64,000 nucleotides of DNA from Scatophagus argus (lineage: Eukaryota; Chordata; Actinopteri; Scatophagidae): NCBI RefSeq assembly GCF_020382885.2, contig NC_058499.1:17841872-17905871 (forward strand), read 5' to 3'. Positions 34,301 through 47,632 of the stretch are shown piece by piece. A program made the translations under genes and the position numbers. The notes under the pieces were generated by a model, which did no database searches, was not told where the DNA came from, and saw only the letters and a program-made list of their open reading frames with translations. Position 1 is the stretch's first letter. Every line of letters starts with the position of its first letter.

Positions 34301-37300
34301 TCATTGACTATGTGGTCTAATTAATATTAATAATATATGCTATTATAAACATCAAAGAACATCTGGTGCCCCTGTTTTTCTCACCAGTCTTGTGTGTGAC
34401 TCTGTCTCCCTCACTCTGTTTCATCTTAAACCAAACCAGCCACCATGTATCTCTGCTTTGCATTTCAGGTGCTTGATTTCACATACAGAAAGAGCCAAAG
34501 CCCCACTGTATATAGAGTTTGATATCTACAATGTAACTGCCAAATGCCTATGTAAGCATAGTATGTGAGCCTGTGATTGCCTTGACGGTGATGTATGGTT
34601 GTAAATCTTAAAGCCTATTTCCATATGAAATGAATCACTTGTCCAAGCCCAGCTGCATGCTTTTTCCATAGACACGGCTCACTTGAGGCATTTATTTATT
34701 TATTTACCTTTTTTTCCTTCACTTTGCACATCCAGTAAGGGCGGATAACTCATACGCATCACTTCATTAGATGCTCTGTGTTAGGTGAGAGAGGCTGGGG
34801 TTTGTAATGATGCAGTAATTGGAGTTTTGGTTGATAAATCTAAGCTCTAAAATTACTCCCCTCACATAATGTGAGCCTCGGCAGTGTAAGTAAATCTTAA
34901 ACTGATTAAGTTAGCATGAACCAGGCAATCACAAAGATGGCACCCGTCCAAAGGAAGAGAAAAAAGGCAGGGTCTTCAGTCTTTGTGTTTTTTTTTTTTT
35001 TTACTGCTCTCATGTAGGCTGGGAAATGGGTTTAGGAAGGTCCAGATGAGGTCAGATATATGTGTTTTCTGAGCTGGCCGGTAATGTCATCGTAATTTAA
35101 GCCACAGAATAATTGAGATATATAGCGTATCTGAAAGAGTTCCATTAAGCTGTTTGGATTTTTTTGTCTGTTACTGGAGACAAGGGTGTGGCACTGTTGA
35201 AGTCTCTTTCCCGCTCTTGCACGCCCACGCACGTCGACGCACACATTCAGCATAGGCAGACATTAAATCAAACGTACTGTACACACTGTAGACATGCACA
35301 CCAACACATATACAGTACAAACAAGGCGGAAAATGTTTTTAGCTCAAGGACACAAATTTGCCATTTCAGCAGTAATTTTTCAATTTCATGAGGTTCAGCT
35401 CTATTTGATTAATATGGAGGTGCTATTTTACGGTTTTATACATTTGAAATTGTAAAAAAAACAGCCATCATTTTACTACAGTTCAGCTCACAAAGGTGGT
35501 TTTTCTATTAAAGTTGGAAACAAAGTAAAGTAACAACTACAGATCATTAGATTCAGATTTACCTTAGAGAATTACCTCAGGGTCGGATCTTGAGGTGTAT
35601 GAAATTGATATTTCTCTGGCGGGGATGAATCACTGTTGTAACTCAGATATTAGTCCATTAAAGAAGAACAATAAGGCATCAATATGCATAGAATTAAATT
35701 AATGGTGGTGGGTTTATCTCTCTATCCCAGACGCATCCCTAAAAGACACAGTATAATGTATGACCTGACCTTCAAATGCCAGGAGAGTGTTGGGCAATAA
35801 ACTGCCAATATTTGTGGCTTAATGGCGTCGGATGACTTTTACTGTAATTGGAATGGCAGCGAAACAGCTGGGCTGTTTAAAGACAGTGCAAGTCTGGGGT
35901 CTCAGACAATCACTAACTCAACCTGGTCGCAGGGAACGTGTTTCACCCTGGAGGGGTCTTCTGTGATAGCTATAAGGATTAAACTGTAGGTAAACAGAGG
36001 GAAGAAGGCATTTAAATTACCTTTAATTAAAAGTTATGGTGAGTGGGATCAAATCTTCCTTCCACGTGGATATTTTTCACTGGCTAACAGGAGAAAAATT
36101 ACCCTTTGTCATTCTCCACAATAATACACTTTGTACTTTTTGAATTATGGTTCCAACACACCATTTTTCAAGTATGAAGCAAAAATAAACAGCTACAGTA
36201 CATGGCGTGGTTAATCAGAACCGCTCACATGTTGGACTTCGTTATTTTTGACTGGGAAGCCTACTTACTGGTTTTGATGGAATGAGGTTCCTGTCTGCTA
36301 CATCTGCCTCGTTCTAGTTCTTTAAATTCTTCTGTTTATTATTTCTGGAAGAATCTTGTTTGGTGTTAACATCTTTGGGTGTATTTATTGCACATGGTGG
36401 TGGCGTCCATACTGTAAAATGATGGATCACTGGAGCTGAAAGCTGATTACAAGCTTGATTTACTGCAGGGCAGCGCTTAAATCATTCAACTCAGCCTGAT
36501 GGGGGATTGCAACATTTTTCATGTTTAGACAACGGTTGTTGGTACATACTTCTCTCATACTTCTCTTCAGTATGTCTCATATACACAGTTTCCTAATTTG
36601 ATTTGGATTGTATTATGTTTTGCTGTTATTGTCTGTGCTAGGTGAGAAAGTCTACAGGTGTCCACTCTCCAGTGACTACAGTGCTGCACAGACGACCTCC
36701 CTCGGCTTCCATCTGGATCGCTACCACTTCCCCCAGTGGCAAAACAACAGGGATCTTTCTTCTCCACTGCAGCCCACTAGCAGCAGCTCCAGCTCCAGCC
36801 CCAACCCCAAGCTCAGACCTCGATCCAGGGAAGACTGGAGCCCAGCTGCAGGTCACTACCTTGGTCTGGAGAGCCACAGTGAAAACGCCCTGCTCATCAA
36901 CAAGCTGTCCGACCTTACTGACAGAGATTCAGGTGTAGACAACTCTTTATCTGCTCAGACCAGGAAGTCCCAGTATGAGCCTTTAGATTTGTCTGTCAGG
37001 CCAGAGTCTGTCATGTCTCATTCAGCCTTGTCTCCTGCTGTACTGGTACAGATGTCTGGTGTTTTCAGTAATGGACTCTCCTCCTCCATTACCCGCCGGC
37101 TACAAGGTTACTCTAATGCTGCAGCTGAAGTCAGTGTGAAACCCGCATATCAGTGTGACCTTTTGGTGCAGGGAACAAAAGAAGAGATGAACCCACAGAA
37201 TGCAGGTTCCACAGGGCATGATGGTGAGACTGAATTTGAGAAATCCGAGCAAGGGGGAGAGGATGAAAATGACGATGCTGCCAAGTGGAAGTTGCTGAAA

Positions 37301-40300
37301 AATAATGTCCTGAAGCCAGAGGAGCTGGTACAGGCCAATGATGATTTCCAGGGTCCTGGTGAGAAGAAGCATGACAAGCTGGGACCTTGGAGCAGAGCTG
37401 TGGCTGAATCTCCCATCTCCTCTCTGGAGAACTTGACTCCAGGACAGGCCGATCAACTCCATCACCAAGGTGGCCTACTCTCCTTCCTCAGATCCCAGGG
37501 GAACCTGAGCAGCACACCTGCCAGCGCACACAAAGCCAGTCTGAATGGTGGTGAGGACATGGAGAAAGATGTTGCATCAGGTAAGCAACAGCTTATATCA
37601 TAAATGCTATATCATAAATGCTACATGCAGCTGTCTCCATTACCAAGATGTAGTCAGGGCTGCCTACCCATTTCAAAGTATCTATTGCCACCTAGTGGAC
37701 AAAGGCTGGTCCTTTTTTTCATATCGTTATCTCCGTTCAGATGCCACCTTGTCTGAACGTGATAGACCACTGCAGATGGCAGCATAACAATGTTACAATC
37801 AGTTAACTTAATTCTATATATATACATGGTTGAAAGTGCACTGGCTGTGCGCTTTGCAGTGATGTGTGAAAATATCACCCACAAGGATGCCGCTATAGAA
37901 ATCCCAAAAAAAGTTTTTGTCAGTATCTCAGCCCTCATCACCTAACAGCGGAAGTGTGAAGAGTGAGTGTGAGTGTGTGAATAAATCATGCCAATTACAA
38001 ACAACACTTCCTTTATGCTTATAGCACTTTAGTTTTTTTTTCTCTTGCCAGATCTTATCTCTGATCTCAAATAAAGGCTAAAGAAGACACAGGTGTGTGG
38101 CACTGATTACCCCTACACTTTAAAAGATGATATAATCTCCTTGTGTGATAGGTTACATATCGCCCAAGCCAATGGAACCCACTGATGGAGAGGCTTAAGC
38201 TCTTGCGCTGGTGTGATATGCTTGCTGAGTGCAGATTTAATAATTCTGTCTCTCAGGAGAGGGAATCCAACAGCTGGGGTCTTTGATATGCATGTATTAT
38301 GAGTGCAACATGATACACCTTCCCTCTGATCCCCCTCTTATTCAGAAACTCAATATGTTCATGTGAAAGACAGGAAAGTGCCTGTCAACTCCATTAGGGA
38401 TTAACATCTGTTCACTTTTCTTCACGATTCTAACAGAAAGATGTAGTTTTCTATTTGATTGTACAGATGCTTATTATAATATGCTGAAAAGCACCCCTCC
38501 ACACATTCCTGTCATAGTCGTCACGCTGTTCATGTGTCTTTGTTGCTTTTATTGTGAATAATACTGTTTGAATTAAAAAAATAAAAAGTTTGGAAACACT
38601 GGCAACTAGCAAACTAGCAAAAAAAACCCCTCAAATACACCATCGTATCATACTGTGACTGGTCGAGGTTCTTTTTTTTTTTTTTTTTTAAAAAGCAATC
38701 TGATCAATGTTTTGCTCCCTACTTGGAGTTATTTCAAGCATCCCTCTCTTTTTGTTTGCTGCAGATTGATCCTTCATATTTTTTCTCTCTCTGAGAAAGT
38801 AGATGTCAAAGACACCATGAACACCTGTCAGTCAAACTGGACATTGAGACGGGTAACTGACATTGAGAGTTCATTGAGTGTCCTCTAAAACTGAACTAAG
38901 CAGGTGGCCCAGCAGCCTGTCCTGTCTGCAGTGACGACCAGGTGGCTTTGTCATGGGGCTGTCTCCTGTTGCCCCCATCCTCTCCATACTGTATGGCACG
39001 TCGAGTGGCATGGTGACATATTGCCGGGCAGTTTGGACATGGAGTGATGTGTTTGTGATGACAGTTCAGGTCGGCTCCAATGTGCCAGCAGTGGTAATTG
39101 GCCAGATGGTGACCTCTGGTTGAACCTGTCTGCATGCTCATTAGTCTCACTGAGCCCTCCCTTGTGCTTTAGACAGAAACCCTTATCTCTGCACTGCTCA
39201 GACTGAGCCACTAGATGGCAACATTTACCGCTCCAACATTTGGGCTTAAAAAAAGGCTTCTAAATATCTCTCTACCAGGTATTATGGGCCACTTTCATAT
39301 TTCACAGACACAATTAGAACGACTATTTTTGGGATCGCAGTCATGTGGCTCCATGAATACCCTGAGGTTTAGACTATTATTCAACTTTAAACCAGTTAAC
39401 TAGTTAGCTAAGCCAGCTGTCTCTTCTGTGACATCAGATCAGGCCTCTCAGACGCATGAGAACAAGTGAATATGAGAAGATCGATAAAGAAAGGATTAGG
39501 AATGAAAGAACAACGGAGGAAGGAGAGGAAGAAAAGGCCCTGATTTGAAAGGTTGAAAGGGGTGAGTCATTATCTCATTGTCTGACCTCTGTATACCCTC
39601 CACGGAGAGGGTGACAGGGAGTCAGAGAAAAAAGAGAGAGAAAAGAAGCGAGAAAGATCACCATAGATGGAGATAGATGGAGCGACAGCGAGGTGAAAGA
39701 GGAGCGGTAGTGCGGCTGTTTCCATGAGCAGATGTCGTTTGAGGGCAGCGAGAGGGCAGCGCGGCCTGCCTTTGTGCCGTGCTTCTCCCCATAGAGATAA
39801 TGAAGGGTGGAGCACTGGGAAGGATGTGCAGTCATCACTCACTGTCTGTGTGCCATCAGAGCTCAGCCCTGTGTCATCCGTCACCATTCAGCTCTTCTGG
39901 CCCCCGTCGGCCCCGCCACTGTCATCATGGTCATTATCTCAGACTGTGACACACAACACACTCTCACCACAAACGCACATACACACACACACACACAAAC
40001 ACGGGAAAACATGTGTGCAGGTGCAAACATATGTGCAACCTCATTCAAATGTGTACTTAGGGAAGGGTAGGGTGATACGAGGGTCTGTACCATGCGTGAC
40101 TTTCAAAACCCAAAATAAAACTTTTTTGGTAAAAAAATACAAACAGCCTTTACTTCGAAACCTGTTTTCTATCACACAAAGGAAGTCCAAGTTCTCAAAT
40201 AGACCTTTTTCTAGCATCAACAAAAGTCTAAAATTTACAAAATTCTCTTAAGTAAATATCTATTCAAAGAATTACAGACAGAAGAAATGCCAACTCCTGA

Positions 40301-43300
40301 TAGTTTACAATACTTGTGCTACAATCATATTTGTAATATATGAATTAGTTTTTAAATGCACTGTTTTTTCCCTTTCTTACTATGAGCTAAATGAGAAGAT
40401 ACTGCTCTTTCATCTGGTCTCTATATAAAGCCAGGAGAAGGTTAGCTTGGCAAGCATTAAAATCTGTAAACAGGAAGACAGCTAGCCTGGATGAAAAAAA
40501 AATCTGCTTACAAGGATTTATTAAACTCCATAGTAAACAAATGATATCTCTTTTGCCACACTTATACATAAACATGAGTAAAAAACAACACTGTGCTTTT
40601 ACGTTTACATACTGGACTGCTTCTTGACAGGTGAAGTGATTTTGCTAAAAGAGAGGTCTAAGTAGGCATGCCGTCCGACAATCATACAGCTTTTAAACAA
40701 ACTCCCAGGTCAGGTTTTTTCGAAAGGCAAGAGTATAAGGTGAAATTGTCAAACATCTGACATAATTTCAGACTCATGTCCTGGTTGGTCTTCGACCTAA
40801 CATGGCTGCTATAGTGGTGCACACGCCAAGTTTTGCAAGGTGTGCTCATGTTCGGTTTAAGATCCAAGTAAAGCGGTTTAGATAATCTGGCTAAACTGTG
40901 AGCGTGTTTGCGACCTATTGGACTGGCCATGATTCTTGTCCTGTCTGACACTTTAGTGAGTGCAAAGTTATCTAACACATAGAAATAATGGCCATCATTA
41001 CAAGAGAACGAAGTTATAATTTAAATCAGAAGTTTCCTTTAATATAGTCCAATGTCAGTATCGTGCAGAGTCAAAGTGGGTAATCATTCTTTCTGTTATT
41101 CTTTCTTCACTCTTTCTCTCAACACCACTCAGTCCCACCCCTCTCATTTCCTGTCCAGTCTATTTGTGCATCCTATGTATGTGTACATGCATAGAAGTGT
41201 GTGTACGTGTATAAATTTATTTGCACGAGTGTGTGTGGCTGGTCTGAGGCCGTGGCGGCCTGTGAATGGAGTATCATGTGGTGAAGAGATGGATGGCTCG
41301 GAGCCCACTGCTGTCTCCTCTAATTGTAAAATATTAGTTACATTAGACTCTGGCTCGTGATTAATGGAACTTATTTGGAGGTTGCCCTCTCCTGGACCTC
41401 CCCTCTCCTCTGGTGGGAGGGAAGAAAGAACAGCAGACCTCAAGAGCCCAAGGAGGGACAGAAAGAAAGGCAATAGAGATAGAGAGGAGAAGACAATCAG
41501 GGCAATATGCGACTGATGTAGACACGAGACCTTTTGGCTTATTATTAACTGACTTTATGAAAGAGTAACGGCCTACAGGATTGTTAACATGGTCTGAGAA
41601 CCTTTACAAGATTTTAACAAGATGAAGGGAAATCTGCTCTCGAATCATAATGGGTTTAGAAAGTGGGATTACAGTTTTACGGATCACTACATGCACGACT
41701 GCAACTTTTAAAGATTTAATTTTAAAGAAAGCTACTTAAAAGTTTCAATAAGGGGGTTAAAAATGCACAGGATCAGGGATTTTTTTGTGCAGTTCATTCC
41801 TGTTTCCTGTTTTTCGACTTCCACTGATTGAGGCTTGGAGAAGCTGAAGTGAGAAAGTGAGACAGGTGGAGTTTTAACACGCACCACAAAATGCTCTGTA
41901 CCTGGAATTTGACAAAGCTTTTCTTTTACTCCTCGCAGACAGCTCCCCCCCTCCCTCCTTCAATAAGACTGTTCTCTCTATCCCACACACCACACACACA
42001 CACATACCCTCTATGGCATCCTGATGATATTCAGATGTGTCAGGCCTTATCCTCTCTCTGACTAGTGTGTGAATGTCGATGTGTGTCCTTTACGGCCATC
42101 AGGTTATTATACACCGACAGATGGGGCATTACCTTTTATTGCTCACACCTTCTGTGAGTTTTTCCACTTTCCCCCCCAAAAACACCTTTTTTATGTAGAT
42201 GTGAAAGCGAGTGTTCAGCTGCCTACAGCTGTCTCAGCTCTGATGAGGAGCAAATAGAGAGGAAGAGGCGAAGGCGGGGTGAAAAGGCTGAGACAGCCCT
42301 CAGTTTTTGGGAAGTGATGTCAAATGACATCAGCACATAATGGTTTACTGTAACCATGAATCACAGAAAAACACAATGAAGAGTTAGACAGAGGGGAAAA
42401 GAGACAGTCATTATATGAGGTAGCCTTTCAAAAATAGCACAGCAGAGAACAAGGACACATGGCTGTCTTAGGTAGACAGGTGAATGAGTCAACTAGTGCC
42501 GTTTTTGTTTTGATCATAGTAACACCTTACGGCTTTGGTGTCATACTGATTTTTATTGAGGTCAGATACACTTCTGGAAGCCATTAATGGTATGCTTTGT
42601 TGTTTTTATCTTAAAGGTACATCATGTGCTGTACTGCGTAGGTTCACATTATTTGTAGTGGAGTTATGCAGCGGCCGCTAAAGAGGGGGACAGACAGGAA
42701 GTTTTGGCATGCTTTGCCTCCCAGCTGCAGACGTCTGTCATTCCTCAGCTCAACACTTGTGTGTGTGTGTGTGTGTGAGAGAGTGAGTGTATGTTTATTT
42801 TTGTGTGTGTGTGTGTGTGTGAGTGTGTGTATGTGTGTGTGTGTGTGTGTTGTGCGCAGGATGTGTTGCTTTGAATTTTTGAACTACAGCTTGCTTTTCA
42901 TAAAAAAAATGCCAGGCCATTAAGTTTTACAGTGTCAGAAAGTGCAAATTGTTATTATGAGACCACATCAATGCCAGTGTTTAGACTGGTATTTTATTTT
43001 GACACTTTTCCACAAAACCACATTGATTTTAGCACACTATATCTAATAGGGAAACCTCTTGAACCCCATTGACACATGAGTCAGTGTCATTGTATTTGTG
43101 TGTTTAATTTAACTTCTCACCTGCCACCATCTGGTCTGGAATTTAATATCCCGAAATATAAACGCACATTTTTCACAGAACTCACTCCCTTGCTTGTCAT
43201 TTTCACCAAGCAGTTTCATGAACAGAAACCTGTACTGTGTGATACAAACGTCGGTGCAGATTTGATTGGCTCACAGCGGTCAGCTCGGACATGGTTTGAG

Positions 43301-43746
43301 TGCAGGCGAACAGTACAGTCCAGTGTTATAATCTCAGAAATCATCCAGCTGGAGGTGGTGCTTACTGGTTTACTTTTAAAATTACAAATAAATTTTCAAA
43401 TTGCCACATTTGATATTTACCAGTGCTTCCAGACTCTGCAGAGGTTAAACTACTATAAACCGTATCACTATTAAGTCTCTTTTCTCTATCTGCCTGTTTG
43501 TCTTTCCCAGCTCGGAAGCCATTCCAGTGTAGGTACTGCCCCTACAGCGCCTCCCAGAAGGGCAACCTGAAGACTCATGTCCTCTGTGTCCACCGCAAAC
43601 CCTTTGACAACAGTCTCTACCCCGACCGCCGCCTCCGACGCTCACACGCGTCCCAGAGGCCCTCCAGATTGCCTCAGAGCATCACGGGAGATAATCATGC
43701 GTCAGGAAGAGACCAGAACGGCATGACATCACTCTGTGGGACTTGA
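29753..43746 (+). CDS. znf536: Zinc finger protein 536 (three coding exons; 933 residues predicted)
   Basis: ZNF536 is a nuclear C2H2 zinc-finger repressor expressed in the nervous system that restrains retinoic-acid-driven neuronal differentiation. Coding exons are 29753-31379 (donor GTAATT), 36642-37580 (acceptor GTGCTAG, donor GTAAGC) and 43511-43746 (acceptor TTCCCAG, stop TGA). Both introns are phase 1. Six intact fingers lie at about residues 51-73, 79-101, 199-222, 225-248, 273-295 and 301-323, with the spacing of human ZNF536 as I remember it. A seventh, damaged finger is at 549-571, a CtBP-type PLDLSV motif at 656-661 and a final finger at 860-883. The start follows an in-frame TGA at 29705-29707. 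The N-terminus is about 79 residues shorter than human, and the whole protein is well short of the human 1,300. It is the expected neighbour of uri1. It could be a teleost duplicate. Confidence 0.9.
31380..36641 (+). other. znf536 intron between finger exons
   Basis: 5.3 kb, phase 1. It contains a tRNA-derived-SINE-like relic near 31588-31690 and a poly-T run near 34988-35002. Nothing with coding signatures was recognised, and enhancers are possible but cannot be judged from one sequence. Confidence 0.75.
31588..31690. repeat. Possible tRNA-derived SINE relic
   Basis: The segment (GATGACCTGCAACAATAGTC, then GGATTCAAACC and CATCTTAACC) resembles a common fish repeat with a degenerate B-box and an AACC element. 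Recognition is from memory and no boundaries were seen. Confidence 0.35.
36642..37580 (+). CDS. znf536: znf536 exon with degenerate finger 7 and CtBP-type motif
   Basis: 939 bases in frame with the previous exon. It opens GEKVYRCPLSSDYSAAQ and ends the finger with HLDRYH, but the second zinc cysteine is missing. Serine-rich and acidic low-complexity stretches follow. YEPLDLSVRPES contains PLDLS, the binding motif for CtBP corepressors, consistent with a repressor. After it comes a long tail (to residue 855) with no further finger. Confidence 0.88.
37581..43510 (+). other. znf536 last intron
   Basis: 5.9 kb, phase 1. Contains a T18 run (38672-38689), CTCF-like motifs near 37687-37700 and 39208-39220, a short CA run near 39978 and an interrupted GT array at 42757-42853. 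I looked for an exon encoding a finger that would end in a TG linker before the last exon and did not find one. Confidence 0.7.
42757..42853. repeat. Interrupted (GT)n microsatellite
   Basis: GT runs broken by GAGA and ATGTTTATTTTT segments. Confidence 0.92.
43511..43746 (+). CDS. znf536: znf536 last exon, final finger and C-terminus
   Basis: After the TTCCCAG acceptor the frame reads ARKPFQCRYCPYSASQKG and continues NLKTHVLCVH, a finger with C862, C865, H878 and H883. Then comes PFDNSLYPDRRLRRS, a conserved post-finger basic segment as I remember it, and a stop at 43744-43746. There is no good splice donor between the finger and the stop, so the short C-terminus appears to be genuine for this transcript. 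Confidence 0.88.
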
Positions 43747-43929
43747 TGTTGTCATGGCAACAGCAGATACAGACAGTTATTATTGTTTTAGCTTCACCTC
43801 AAAGGGGTTAGGATGACTGAGATTGTTAAAAAAAAAAAAAAAATTAACAGCCAACCTTGATGTACATTCCAGTGTTTACTTGAAGAGCCACAGTACGTAT
43901 TTATCTGTAGCAACGACGCTGCCTATAAT

Positions 43930-43935
43930 AATAAA
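43930..43935 (+). terminator. Candidate poly(A) signal of znf536
   Basis: AATAAA 184 bases after the znf536 stop codon, following an A15 run at about 43828-43842. Confidence 0.6.
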
Positions 43936-46900
43936 GTCCATTGTGATGTGAAAGTGTAGCGAGGGTATTTAGTGCCGTTCATTTGTCAAAAGTGTCCAAA
44001 CGATTTACTTGTGTTTACATGCATCTATCAGTTCAACACTTGTTTGATAGGGAGAATGTACCGTGCCTGCCCAAAGCACGTGTTCTTTCATCCGGTAAAT
44101 ACCCTGTGTTACATTTTTGTAAATATCGCTCGATTTCCCTTCCAGTCCAGAAGTCTTGTCTATCTGTCAGGATATGGTGCCAGATGTTCGGGCTTTAATC
44201 GCAGCAGATGTAATGAAGTAGAATGTTGCACATCGGAGCTTCCATTTGTTCTGGATTCCACTCCAGGGAGAAAGCCTCTCTCACATATAATTATTGCCCA
44301 TTAACTCCTATGCTTCATGCCCTCGTGCTGGAACAATGCTCAATTAAGGGGAACCAAGGAAATGGAAAAACTGCAGAGATTCATTGATAGTACATTCAAA
44401 TCCTTTTTTTTCTATTTTTTTGTAAATTGAGTGGAACCACCCATGTGTGTATGTACCAGAGCTGCCCACTAGTGTAAAATAGGCCCAATCAGCATGGCTA
44501 TTGTATGCTGCCACTACCATGTATGGTAATTTTACTGTGATCTAAGCTGCTTCAGCCTCCCGTGCCAAAAGTCTGCCTGTATGCCCAGAGATCACCTTGG
44601 GCAGCTGTGTGCCTGTTCAGCCGGGTCCTTGTAGCCACAGCGATGTGACTTTGACTGACAGTCGGCCTGACAACTCCATTCATGCGCCACCTGCTAGCTG
44701 TCAATCAGGGCGGCCATCCTGGGGCTATTGACGGAGCTGTCAGCCTGTGTGAGATGTGTCTGTCAAAGCCCACCCACTCTGCCACTCTGTCTCCCTTCCT
44801 GGGCAGTCTGACATTCGTTTACTGTCCCCCTTCCGTCTCTTTTCTCTTTCTTCCACTCTCTGTCTGTCTGTCTCCTGCCCGTTTTCCTTCAGAGACGCGG
44901 CAGCCCCTTAATCCCCGATCCAATCACAGATTCTTTGGGCACACATTTGTCATCCTCAGACCCTCAGGTTTTTGTAATGGAGTGCTTCACAAACACTTCT
45001 GCAGGTGACTCAGGTCTGATATACATGTGGTTTTTATCACTGCTTCTTGTATTTGTGTGTACCCTGTCAGTGCTGAATGCCACCATCTCCAATCCTTCCT
45101 CTCTTTTCCCCTTAAGTTTCTTTCTCCACCCTCCCCTTCCTCCATCTCCTCTGCTCACTCACCCTTCATCTCTCTACCTGACAGATGACAAGGTCTGGGC
45201 CTCCAGCTGACTGGCTAATCGGAGGCCTGTCATACCTGTCAATAGTTTTTCAGAGTCATGCCAAGCTAGATCAGGCCACACCAGACCATCTTGTGGGTTG
45301 ACCAAGGGCACAGAGATTTGTGGTTAGTGGAGGAAATGCTCCAAAAGCTCACAGCTTTGTGGAAATTCTGTCACTTGTACCCCTCCAACAGCCCTCTGGA
45401 TATGGATCATCCCTAAGGCCTCATCCTGTCAAACCTCCTAATTAAGCACAGTTTCCCTTAAAGCATGTCCCTGTAATTAATGCAGTTTGTTGAAGTTTGT
45501 TAATTACTACTAATGGTGATGAATGTTTTAGTTAATGTCTCACTGCCATAGTCAATGTCATACTCTGGCTTTTCGCTGCTTTGTAAGGGTTCATCTTTCT
45601 GGTATACACCCCCCTTTTATTTTTTCCATGTTCAAACTCATTGTGCCATTGTTTTATCTATGAAGTTTCCATGTTATCAAGTTCTGTTATGACTTCACTG
45701 CCTTATTGGCTTTACAGACAGGGAAATGCACAGATGCCAAATTCCTGTATTTTATCCACCTAAGCTTTGGCTCACCTTGACCTTTTGTTGAGAACGACAT
45801 CTTGTTTACCTGCAGTAAATCAATCCTCATTCTCTGACACCTATAAATAACCGTTCTCTGGAGAAAAGGCAGACATGCTATCTCACTGATTGTTGGCGTG
45901 GAGCTTATCTAACATCCTCAGATCAGAATTATGTCAATTTTAATTGGTGTTAACTTTATAAATAACCTAATTGGCTATAAACACACCCAACCAGTCTTTG
46001 TATCTTTTGCACTTCCTTTCTTTTTCTTTTCTTCATAAAAATTATCAGTATAATCTTCTTTTTCCTGGTGTTTTCCTTTTCTTCATGCTCACCATAATCT
46101 CATCATTATTTCTATTAACTATTGCTTATCTGCAGACCATGTTTGAGGTCTCTTTCTCAGTCTCATTGAGAGAGGCGGGCCATGTAGAGCTAATCAGCCT
46201 GAATAAGTAAAGGAAACAGTTTGACAGGCCAGGTAATGAGAAGTAATGAATCACTAATCACAGTCTCTTACAACCCTTGGAGCACAGATGAAAAATTAAA
46301 GGTAATTAGCTTGCACAGTTGTGAAAACAATATTTAAGACTGTTGGCATCACATGGCACAGACTTAACAGATTTTCTCAGCCGACAACATACATCAACAC
46401 TGCGCTGAAGTCCTAATATCAAGCTGTTATTGGAAAAGCTTTCTCAATGTAATTTTAGTGACTGATCTGATCAGGGTATACAAGTCTCCCTTTTTTTCTC
46501 TTGCAGGCAATCTTGCCAAAATCCAAGCAAGAAAAATGTTTCACTTACACTTTTCCCTTAGGATTTTCTCTTGTGTGGAAAAGAGGGAACATGCCAGCAA
46601 CATGCCTCTTAGTTTCAGCTTTGGTAAAACCAACACAGCAGAGGGTGAGATAATATTCACCACACACACACACATACTGTGCATAAGGTGATACAGAGAA
46701 CATGTGGTCAGAGCTGCGAACCCTCTGCAGCTCTCCGTGGTTCCTGTGCTTGACAGCAGAGTGAGGGATGCTTTGACAGAGCCTGTGTTTGACAAGTCTG
46801 CGTGAGACTCAAAGTACAGGATCCAGACATGGGCTGTCAGTCAAAGCCGGCACATCTCCCAGCTGAGACGTGCCAGTTTAGTCACAGTTACAAAGGAACT

Positions 46901-47500
46901 AATATGCGTTAACTGGAGCAAGGCACACATATGGGCCTGGTAGAGCCCTGTGTCCCGAGGCTGGGATTGAACGGATGCCAAAGAACATAAGCCCAAGATA
47001 TAAAAAGAATTACAAGGGGACAAATAAAACATGGGGATTATGTCAGAGTGAGAAATGGAAGCGATGTAGTTCTGCATGTGTGCCGGCTCGCCTCTCCTGT
47101 TTCAGCATCCAGGGCCTGTGGGGTGTAGCCCTGCAGTCCTGCACCTGTGCTCTGAGGATCCTGAAGCTTTAGAGACAGGATAGAGGGGAGGCTGTACAGT
47201 ATGCGTCAGGGAGGGAGGAAGAAGAGGGAGGGCTGGAAAAGAAAAGTGGGACGGGACAGACTGATTGGGGGTGTTGGAGACAGCAACCAGGCCCCAGAAT
47301 GCTGTATCTGCTAAATCAGGTGCCTGCACTGTGTTTTGAGTTTTAGGCACACATGTAGGAGAGTAACCCCTCTCATATCGCACAATACACATGTTCAGTT
47401 AAATACCAGTGACAGGAAGTGAGTAGATTTAAGCCCGCAGCTACTCCCCTGCTCAGCCGCTTGTGACGTGTTATCACCCAAAGTTCATTTGAGTCTCAAG

Positions 47501-47501
<1 letters not shown>

Positions 47502-47545
<44 letters not shown>

Positions 47546-47556
47546 TTGCTCTCTCA

Positions 47557-47592
<36 letters not shown>

Positions 47593-47632
47593 CTCTCACT
47601 TTCTTGCTCTCTCACTCTCTCTTTCACTTTCT
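47502..47632. repeat. CT-rich microsatellite
   Basis: About 130 bases of (CT)n with interspersed CACTCT, TTGCT and TTTC units. Confidence 0.95.

Noticed and set aside
43076-43474. 132-codon open frame just before the last znf536 exon
   Set aside because: No family resemblance. The real exon follows 36 bases later after a clear acceptor in a different reading frame.
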